Source: Candidatus Omnitrophota bacterium (GTDB lineage Bacteria; Omnitrophota; Gorgyraeia; Duberdicusellales; 4484-171). From it: a stretch of DNA of 7,647 nucleotides. Below the pieces are notes generated by a model. It saw only the letters and a list, made by a program, of their open reading frames with translations, made no database searches and was not told where the DNA came from. The stretch's first letter is position 1; every line of letters begins with the position of its first letter. A program made the position numbers and the translations under genes. Shown here in pieces: positions 1-5,789 of the stretch. The stretch covers positions 1-7,647 of the forward strand of contig JAQVOZ010000058.1 of assembly GCA_028702365.1 (NCBI GenBank), written 5' to 3'.

Positions 1-1
1 T

Positions 2-748
2 CTAAATCCGGCGAGTATAAGCGCCAAAGATTTAAAAGAATTATATTCCGATCATTTTATCGTGGTCAGCGATAAAACAATAGACCAGCAATACCTTGAT
101 AATATAAAGAATATGGCAGAGTATTTTTACAAAACACTTACGCAGGAATTTAAATTTATAAGAAACGAGCCATGGTTATGGAAAAATCGGGCAAAAATTT
201 TTGTTGCAAAAGATAGAGGCGAATATGTTAAGAAATATAATTGTCCGGAATGGTCAAATGCCTGCGTAGATTATCAGGATAAAACGATTTTTACCTATCC
301 CCAGCAAAAAGAATTTTCTTTGATACTTTCGCACGAGCTTACTCATATTATTTTCAGGGAATATCTTGGGTTGCGGCAGCTGCCTTTATGGCTGGATGAA
401 GGTATGAGTGTTTACATGGAGAACAAATACGAAAAAAGGACAAATGACAACAAATTAATTCTATTGAAAAGAATAATAAGCGAGGGAAAATATATAAAAT
501 TTGATGATTTGAATGGACTGGACGTACTTTCCTTAAAAGCTAAACCTAAAGGCTATGTAGATATGTTTTACCTTGAATCATTTTCTATAGTTAACTTTCT
601 TGTAAAAAAATGGTCAAGATATAAGTTGGATAACTTTTTTAAATTCCTTAAAGACGGCTACCCGCTGGAACAATCTTTATGCAAGGCTTATAATCTAAGA
701 ACAATCAAGGAGCTGGAAAAACAATGGATAAAGTTTTATCAACGATAA
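2..748 (+). CDS. Peptidase-MA-like zinc metallopeptidase, 5'-truncated
   Basis: This is the C-terminal 248 codons of a probable zinc-dependent metallopeptidase of the gluzincin / peptidase-MA-like type. The zinc-binding helix motif HELTH is at bases 332-346, with Glu as the expected catalytic base. About 17 residues later comes WLDEGMSVY (from base 389), whose Glu (bases 398-400) is the expected third zinc ligand. The frame is open to the window edge, and the first visible residues (ELYSDHFIVVSD) look like the opening strand of this domain. A GTG at base 62 is therefore probably not the start, and the true start lies upstream. No signal peptide or membrane segment is visible, but either could precede the window. 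The remainder is helical and basic, ending in KQWIKFYQR. The gene overlaps murC by 25 bases, so it belongs to the same transcript. The metallopeptidase assignment is firm; the substrate is unknown. Confidence 0.82.
   Translation, partial: LNPASISAKDLKELYSDHFIVVSDKTIDQQYLDNIKNMAEYFYKTLTQEFKFIRNEPWLWKNRAKIFVAKDRGEYVKKYNCPEWSNACVDYQDKTIFTYPQQKEFSLILSHELTHIIFREYLGLRQLPLWLDEGMSVYMENKYEKRTNDNKLILLKRIISEGKYIKFDDLNGLDVLSLKAKPKGYVDMFYLESFSIVNFLVKKWSRYKLDNFFKFLKDGYPLEQSLCKAYNLRTIKELEKQWIKFYQR
707..712 (+). promoter_or_regulatory. Ribosome binding site for murC
   Basis: AAGGAG lies 11 bases upstream of the ATG at 724, inside the end of the metallopeptidase gene. It is the clearest Shine-Dalgarno match in the window for a well-supported start. 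It supports beginning MurC at 724, which puts the N-terminal GIGGIGMSG loop at the usual distance from the start. Confidence 0.6.
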
Positions 749-2103
749 AGAATATTCATCTTATTGGTATTGGCGGAATAGGCATGAGCGGCCTGGCTCT
801 TCTCTTAAGGGAGAAAGGTTTTAATGTCGCGGGTTCTGATGTTGCAGAAAGTTATATTACAAAAATGCTTAAAGAGCGCGGGATAAAGATTTATATAGGC
901 CATCGGCAGGAAAATGTGGCAAAGGATACCCATCTTGTTTGTTACTCTTCGGCAATTAAAGAAGATAATCCGGAAATGCAGGAAGCCAAAACAAGAGATT
1001 TGTCTATTTTGCAAAGAGGTAAATTGCTTGGTCTGATATCATGGGATAAAAAAACAATTGCTATAAGCGGAAGCCATGGCAAAACCACAACAAGCTCCCT
1101 AATTGGTTTTCTTTTAACTTCCCTGGGCTTTAAGCCAACCGTATTTGTCGGCGGTATACCGCTTAATTATAAATATAATGCATGGTGGGGAAATGAATAT
1201 TTTGTTATAGAGGCAGATGAAAGCGACGGCAGTTTCCTTTATTATAATCCCTGGGTATCAATAATAACAAACATAGATTACGAGCATCTTGATTATTACA
1301 AGAACATAGAAACGTTGAAAGGAAATTTTTTACAATTTGCTTATCAAACAAGGGCTCTTGCCATAGGCTGCGGCGATGACCCGTTCGTTTATGAAATAAT
1401 AAAAAAAGCAAAAGGTGTAAGCTATGGTATGGGTGCGCATAATAAACTCAGGGCGGAAGATTTTCATTATGACGGGCAGTTCAGCTGTTTTAATTTTTTT
1501 ATTGATGACAAATTAGTAAGAGAGGTTAAAATACCTCTTTTAGGCAAGCACAATGCATTAAATACCCTAGCTGTCCTTTCTTTTTTTAATTACTTGAATG
1601 AAGATTTAAACAAAGTGATAGATGCGCTTAAGTATTTTAAGGGCACAAAAAGGCGCTTTCAGATAAAAAAGAAAATAGGGAGTATTACTTTTGTAGATGA
1701 CTATGCGCATCATCCGACAGAAATTGATGCCGTGCTTAAAGCAGCCCGTTATCTCGATCCTAAAAGGCTGTTTGTAATTTTTCAGCCGCATCGATATTCG
1801 CGTGTAGAAAACCTGCGTAAAGATTTTGCCCGCTGTTTCACGCAAGCGGATGAGCTCGTAGTTACAGATATCTATGCAGCATCTGAGCCTAATACTAAAA
1901 AAATAGATGCCCAGTCTTTGTCTAAAGAAATACAGAATAATTTTAAGGGAACAGTTACGCATATACCCAAGGAAAAACTTATAAGCGAGATACCTTTGCG
2001 CCTTAAAGAGGGTGATTTGGTTATGGGCATTGGCGCAGGAGACATAAATAGCATAATGGATGGCATAATAAATGAGTTTGAAACAAACAAAATTAAAACG
2101 TAA
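724..2103 (+). CDS. murC: UDP-N-acetylmuramate--L-alanine ligase MurC
   Basis: MurC is the cytoplasmic ATP-dependent ligase that attaches L-alanine to UDP-MurNAc, the first amino-acid addition in peptidoglycan precursor synthesis. At 459 residues it has the normal family length. The N-terminal UDP-binding Rossmann domain carries GIGGIGMSG (residues 15-23). The central domain has the Mur-ligase ATP loop GSHGKTTTSS (116-125), EADESDGSF (163-171), TNIDYEHLDYY (182-192) and GKHNALN (274-280). The C-terminal domain has RRFQ (310-313), DDYAHHPTEI (325-334), FQPHRYSR (353-360) and GIGAGDI (435-441). All the key elements I can recognise are intact, so it should be active. The gene begins inside the preceding metallopeptidase gene and its last 32 bases overlap the start of murB, implying translational coupling. 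Confidence 0.97.
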   Translation: MDKVLSTIKNIHLIGIGGIGMSGLALLLREKGFNVAGSDVAESYITKMLKERGIKIYIGHRQENVAKDTHLVCYSSAIKEDNPEMQEAKTRDLSILQRGKLLGLISWDKKTIAISGSHGKTTTSSLIGFLLTSLGFKPTVFVGGIPLNYKYNAWWGNEYFVIEADESDGSFLYYNPWVSIITNIDYEHLDYYKNIETLKGNFLQFAYQTRALAIGCGDDPFVYEIIKKAKGVSYGMGAHNKLRAEDFHYDGQFSCFNFFIDDKLVREVKIPLLGKHNALNTLAVLSFFNYLNEDLNKVIDALKYFKGTKRRFQIKKKIGSITFVDDYAHHPTEIDAVLKAARYLDPKRLFVIFQPHRYSRVENLRKDFARCFTQADELVVTDIYAASEPNTKKIDAQSLSKEIQNNFKGTVTHIPKEKLISEIPLRLKEGDLVMGIGAGDINSIMDGIINEFETNKIKT

Positions 2104-2923
2104 TTATAGCCTCGCTGATTTTACTACAATAAAAATAGGCGGAGAGGCTAGATATTTTTTTACTGCCGAAAGCGCTGAAGCGCTTAAAAAAGTTTTAAAA
2201 AAATTCCAGGGTGCTTTTTATATCTTGGGCGGCGGGTCAAATCTTCTTGTAGCTGATAACCCAATCGAAAAATGTATTATCAAACTGGGGGAAGAGTTTA
2301 GCTATATCAGAAAAGACAAGTATCTGGAAGTTGGAAGCCGAACCCCGCTTTCCCACTTGATAAAATATGTTTCAGCCAATAATTTAGGAGGTTTTGATAA
2401 TCTTGCAGGTATACCGGCAACCGTAGGCGGGCTGGTTATGATGAATGCTTCTTCTTTTGGCAGGGAGATATCAGAGTATCTTAAGGAAGTGGAAGTTATG
2501 GATAACAGCGGGAATGTAAAGATTCTGAAGAAAGATGGAATTTCTTTTTCTTACAGAAAATCTTCGCTGAATGATTACGTAATTTTGCGCGTTTGGTTTG
2601 AGGCCGTGAAAGATTATGATGTTAAAGCGAAAATAAGTAATTTTTTAAAGACAAGAATGAGCAGGCAGGATTTTGAATTTCCTAACTGCGGATGCATTTT
2701 TAAAAATCCCATTGAGAAGCCGGCAGGTTTTCTTATTGAGGCTTGCGGCTTGAAAGGATTAAAAAAGAATGACGCGCAGATTTCTCCTAAACATGCTAAT
2801 TTTATAATAAATTTAAAAAAAGCCAGGTATAATGATGTAGATTACCTTACCAGTTATATTAAAGAAAGCGTACATAAAAAATTTGGTATTGTTCTTGAAG
2901 AGGAAATAAAACGGTGGGCGTGA
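2072..2923 (+). CDS. murB: UDP-N-acetylenolpyruvoylglucosamine reductase MurB
   Basis: MurB is the FAD-containing, NADPH-dependent cytoplasmic enzyme that reduces UDP-GlcNAc-enolpyruvate to UDP-MurNAc, the substrate of MurC. It has 283 residues, in the range of the shorter (type II-like) MurB proteins. FAD-binding features are NYSLADFTTIKIGGEA near the N-terminus, ILGGGSNLLV (51-60) and NLAGIPATVGG (110-120). The active-site YR pair is Tyr161-Arg162. The catalytic-acid motif reads PNCGCIFKNP, so the residue corresponding to the E. coli Ser229 proton donor is Cys208. The C-terminal catalytic Glu is Glu278 in LEEEI. The ATG at 2072 lies 32 bases before the murC stop, with only a weak GGATGG at 2058-2063 upstream, so translation is probably coupled to murC. 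The Ser-to-Cys change is conservative and does not by itself suggest loss of activity. Confidence 0.95.
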   Translation: MSLKQTKLKRNYSLADFTTIKIGGEARYFFTAESAEALKKVLKKFQGAFYILGGGSNLLVADNPIEKCIIKLGEEFSYIRKDKYLEVGSRTPLSHLIKYVSANNLGGFDNLAGIPATVGGLVMMNASSFGREISEYLKEVEVMDNSGNVKILKKDGISFSYRKSSLNDYVILRVWFEAVKDYDVKAKISNFLKTRMSRQDFEFPNCGCIFKNPIEKPAGFLIEACGLKGLKKNDAQISPKHANFIINLKKARYNDVDYLTSYIKESVHKKFGIVLEEEIKRWA

Positions 2924-2954
2924 TCCAGATGGCAGATAAGAAAAATTATTAAAG

Positions 2955-3923
2955 ATGCAGGGAGATATGGACATACTAAAGGATATAAAAGTGGGCGTTT
3001 TGGGCGGTGGAGTTTCTTCCGAGAGAGAGATTTCGCTTCTTTCTGCCAATGAAGCTTATAAGGCTCTTAGGAAAAACAATATAGAAACAGTTTTTATTGA
3101 TATTACAGTTTCAGAGAAAGAAAAAGTTAAGGAAATGATTTTATCCAGTAATATAGATTTGGCATTTATCGCTTTGCACGGAGAATTCGGAGAAGACGGA
3201 AAAATACAGGAAATTTTGGAAGAGCTTGATATGCCTTATACCGGTTCAGACGCTAAGGCGAGTTATTTGGCAATGGATAAAATTGCTTCAAAGGAAATAT
3301 TCATTAAGAATGGCATTGCGACTGCCGGATTTGCGGTTTACGAAGCAGGCCAGTCAATAGAAGATTTGGCTTTGAATTTGAAATATCCGGCTGTAGTTAA
3401 GCCTTTTTTTGCGGGTTCGAGCGTTGGGGTATTTATAGTACGTAACAAGATTGAGCTGGGATTTGCGCTTAAAGAAGCAGTGACGCTTCAGCCCAGAGTT
3501 ATTATCGAAGATTACATAGAAGGAAGGGAATTTACCCTGGGGATTTTTGAAGATAAGCCGCTAGCGGTTGTAGAAATTGTGTTAAAAAGCGGATATTTCG
3601 ATTTTACCACAAAATATAGCGATGGTTTGGCTGACTTTATAGCTCCGGCTAAACTCGATAAAACAGTTTATAGAAAAATTCAGGATACGGCTTTAGCTGC
3701 CCATTATGCTTTAGGCTGCAAACATTTTTCGCGGGTTGATATACGCTTAGGCTGCGATAGCGTACCTTTTGTTTTAGAGGTAAATTCCATACCTGGCTTG
3801 ACCACCCACAGCCTTTTGCCGCTTTCAGCTAAATGCTGCGGGATAGACTTCGACGAATTAATAATCAATATGGCACAACTCGCTTTAAATGAGAAAAATT
3901 TTAAGAAAATTAGAAAAAATTAG
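2955..3923 (+). CDS. ddl: D-alanine--D-alanine ligase Ddl
   Basis: Ddl is an ATP-grasp ligase that joins two D-alanines to make the terminal dipeptide of the peptidoglycan stem peptide, in the cytoplasm. It has 322 residues, slightly above the usual 300-310. The N-terminal domain shows GGGVSSEREISLLS (17-30) with the conserved catalytic Glu, then ALHGEFGEDG (73-82) and YTGSDA (95-100). The ATP-grasp core shows YPAVVKPFFAGSSVGV (144-159), IIEDYIEGREFTLGIF (183-198), the omega-loop segment KYSDGLADFIAPA (220-232) and the metal-binding EVNSIPGLTTHSLLP (275-289). All expected catalytic elements are present. Start choice is uncertain between the ATG at 2955 and the in-frame ATG at 2967; a stop codon at 2937-2939 bounds the frame upstream. 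A 31-base gap separates it from murB, and its last 35 bases overlap ftsQ. Confidence 0.96.
   Translation: MQGDMDILKDIKVGVLGGGVSSEREISLLSANEAYKALRKNNIETVFIDITVSEKEKVKEMILSSNIDLAFIALHGEFGEDGKIQEILEELDMPYTGSDAKASYLAMDKIASKEIFIKNGIATAGFAVYEAGQSIEDLALNLKYPAVVKPFFAGSSVGVFIVRNKIELGFALKEAVTLQPRVIIEDYIEGREFTLGIFEDKPLAVVEIVLKSGYFDFTTKYSDGLADFIAPAKLDKTVYRKIQDTALAAHYALGCKHFSRVDIRLGCDSVPFVLEVNSIPGLTTHSLLPLSAKCCGIDFDELIINMAQLALNEKNFKKIRKN
2959..2964 (+). promoter_or_regulatory. Shine-Dalgarno-like AGGGAG at the ddl start
   Basis: AGGGAG is the best purine-rich match around the ddl start, but it lies downstream of the first ATG (2955) and only 2 bases before the second (2967). It therefore fits neither start well. 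The ATG at 2955 has only weak purines upstream. I keep 2955 as the longest plausible start; the difference is four residues. Confidence 0.25.
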
Positions 3924-4641
3924 ATCCGGACTCACGCCTAAACGCCTAGGAATAGGAGCGCTTTGTATTCTGCTTCTCGCTGTTATTATTTATTCCGGTT
4001 CTTTGATATACCATTCGGGATTTTTCAGGGTTACCAGAATAAGTTCCAATGTGCCTATTGAGCCCGCTCTTAAAAATTACATATTTAATAAATCATTATT
4101 TAAGCTGGATATCAAAAAAATTTACGCTTTTCTTCCCAGAAGGCACCCGGAATATAAAAGCATTCAGGTTATAAAAGAATTTCCTTCTTTGCTGAGAATA
4201 AACGTAACCCAGCGTAAGCCTTTTGCAGAGCTTTATCTTAAGAATTTTTATATTTTGGATAGAGAAGGTGTTGTTGTAGACGTAAGCGGTCCGTCTAATC
4301 CGCCGCAAATGGTAATTATCGAAATGGGCCAGGCTGATATCAGCCTGGCAAAGGGCATGCGTATTACCGATAAACGGTTAGAGCTTGCTTTTAAATTGAT
4401 TGAAGTCATAAAGACTAGAAAATTTCTTAATAAATTTTCTATAAAGAGTATAAATGTGGCATTTCCTGAAAGCACCTTTTTTTTGGCCAACGATACGCGT
4501 ATAGTTATAGGCAATAACGATTTCGAAAGGAAACTTTACATATTAGAAAATCTTTTAAATGAAAAACTTGCCGGCAGTATTGATTCGATTGAATATATAG
4601 ACTTAAGATACAAAAAAGGATATGTAGGTTATAAAAAATGA
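3889..4641 (+). CDS. ftsQ: Cell division protein FtsQ/DivIB
   Basis: FtsQ is a bitopic inner-membrane divisome protein that, with FtsB and FtsL, links early and late division proteins and controls septal wall synthesis. The 250-residue product has a basic cytoplasmic tail (residues 1-19), one hydrophobic membrane segment (about 20-41) and an extracytoplasmic part. The latter begins with SGFFRVTRI, the usual opening of the POTRA domain (about 43-112). The beta domain follows, with LRINVTQRKPFAELYLKNFYILDREGVVV (102-130), and the end IEYIDLRYKKGYVGYK (234-249) matches the family pattern of a Leu/Ile-rich strand followed by IDLR. Sequence conservation in this family is low, so topology, the POTRA opening, the C-terminal motif and gene position together carry the call. 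It starts inside ddl without an evident Shine-Dalgarno and overlaps the next gene by ATGA (4638-4641), so it is likely coupled at both ends. Confidence 0.9.
   Translation: MRKILRKLEKIRSGLTPKRLGIGALCILLLAVIIYSGSLIYHSGFFRVTRISSNVPIEPALKNYIFNKSLFKLDIKKIYAFLPRRHPEYKSIQVIKEFPSLLRINVTQRKPFAELYLKNFYILDREGVVVDVSGPSNPPQMVIIEMGQADISLAKGMRITDKRLELAFKLIEVIKTRKFLNKFSIKSINVAFPESTFFLANDTRIVIGNNDFERKLYILENLLNEKLAGSIDSIEYIDLRYKKGYVGYKK
4328..4349. repeat. Perfect 22-bp palindrome inside ftsQ
   Basis: The half-site GCCAGGCTGAT is followed directly by its exact reverse complement, giving an uninterrupted palindrome with 11-base arms. As RNA it would form a 9-bp stem closed by an ATAT loop. It lies within the ftsQ reading frame (residues 147-154, GQADISLA) and is GC-rich relative to the surrounding DNA. 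No T-run follows, so it is not an intrinsic terminator. It could be a protein-binding site, an mRNA hairpin or coincidence. Confidence 0.6.
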
Positions 4642-5789
4642 AGGGTTTTTGCGGTATTGACATAGATAGTGATAAAACATATATTGCTTTTGCCAAAAGG
4701 CTGCACCATGAGCTTAAGTTTATAGAAGAGGCGGAGCTTGAGGCGCCGTTTTCTGCCGTAAATTTTTTACAATTCCTTCAAGAAGCGAGTTCCAACATAA
4801 ATCATAAAATATGCGAGAAAGAAAAGCAGCTATCGCTGAATGTTGAAAAAATATACATTAATTTACCTGCTGCCCTTTCACAGAAGGGTGAATTTAGCGC
4901 AACTATACCACTAAAGAAACGAAAAAAAATTACAGCCGCAGATATAATATTTGCAAGGAAATATCTTCAGGACACATATCTTGACTGGGATGATTTTTGT
5001 ATCCATAATTTTGTTTTAGGTTATGAGGCAGAAGGCAAAATCTATGCATACCCGCCTCTTGGTATTATTGCAAAAAAAATAAAATTAAATTCATGCCTCA
5101 TTTGGGTTAAGGACAAATTTTATAAAGATACCGAAACGATATTTTCCAATTTAGAAAGAAATTTCGCGGGATTTATTTCTCCTTTTGCAAGCATTGCAGG
5201 AGGCATATTCACGCATCCAAAAGACATGGAAGATTCGTGTGCAATTATCGATATTGCTTATGACAAAACTTTTATCCTGGTATTCAAAAATAAGCGCATT
5301 TCCTACATCAAGGAATCTGATTTTGGCCTTAAAAAGATTTGTGATGAATTAGAGAAAAAAATTATCCTTCCGGCAGCCTTGGCTAAGGAGGTATTTAACC
5401 GCTATATTTCTTTCAAGGAATTGTCGCACTTAAAGGAAGTTAGCATAAAAACAGGCAATAACTATATAAATTTAAGCACCCAGGCTGCCAACACTTTTGT
5501 AAAAGAATATATAAAAAATGAGCTTACGGTTATGGTTTTGGCTGTGAAAGAAGCTCTTACCGCGGAATCAACTGTTTATGTCTGCGGCAGGTTGAATATA
5601 AAAGAAGGTTTTTGTGATTTTCTCAAAAGCTTTCTGGCCTATAATGTAAAATTGGGCGATATCAAAGAGGTTGCATCCAAATCCTTCGGCGCCTTAAACT
5701 ACGGAATGTCCAAATTTTTGGAGGAGGGTGCGTTACGGAAGGATTCATTTGTAAACCGCATTATCAACACATATAAAGAATATTTTTGA
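4638..5789 (+). CDS. ftsA: Divergent FtsA-like cell division protein
   Basis: The 383-residue product follows ftsQ, the normal ftsA position, and aligns by eye with FtsA along its length. It has an N-terminal strand GFCGIDIDSDKTYIAFA (3-19), an SHS2-like insertion starting VEKIYINLPA (69-78) and running to LGIIAKKIKL (141-150), then GFISPFASIAGGIFT (178-192). A second core strand pair follows from Ala202, then VYVCGRLNIKEGF (313-325), SFGALNYG (349-356) and a C-terminal amphipathic helix (369-383) resembling the FtsA membrane-targeting tail. FtsA is an actin-fold ATPase that tethers FtsZ to the membrane. Here the nucleotide signatures are eroded: DIGTSK is DIDSDK, the DIGGGTTD loop is DIAYDKTF (205-212), and the TGGGA adenosine motif is CGRLN (316-320). 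It may be a non-hydrolysing scaffold. It overlaps ftsQ by 4 bases and the next gene by 1. Family membership is likely; ATPase activity is doubtful. Confidence 0.82.
   Translation: MKGFCGIDIDSDKTYIAFAKRLHHELKFIEEAELEAPFSAVNFLQFLQEASSNINHKICEKEKQLSLNVEKIYINLPAALSQKGEFSATIPLKKRKKITAADIIFARKYLQDTYLDWDDFCIHNFVLGYEAEGKIYAYPPLGIIAKKIKLNSCLIWVKDKFYKDTETIFSNLERNFAGFISPFASIAGGIFTHPKDMEDSCAIIDIAYDKTFILVFKNKRISYIKESDFGLKKICDELEKKIILPAALAKEVFNRYISFKELSHLKEVSIKTGNNYINLSTQAANTFVKEYIKNELTVMVLAVKEALTAESTVYVCGRLNIKEGFCDFLKSFLAYNVKLGDIKEVASKSFGALNYGMSKFLEEGALRKDSFVNRIINTYKEYF

Noticed and set aside
62..64. GTG as the start of the metallopeptidase
   Set aside because: The frame is open to the window edge and upstream codons continue plausible domain sequence, so the gene is better treated as 5'-truncated.
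1606..1962. Minus-strand open frame of 118 codons opposite murC
   Set aside because: It is antisense to a fully conserved part of MurC and its translation resembles no protein; treated as a shadow frame.
2929..2952. Seven-codon frame MADKKNY between murB and ddl
   Set aside because: Too short to support as a gene, no clear ribosome binding site, not in frame with ddl; most likely chance in the short gap.
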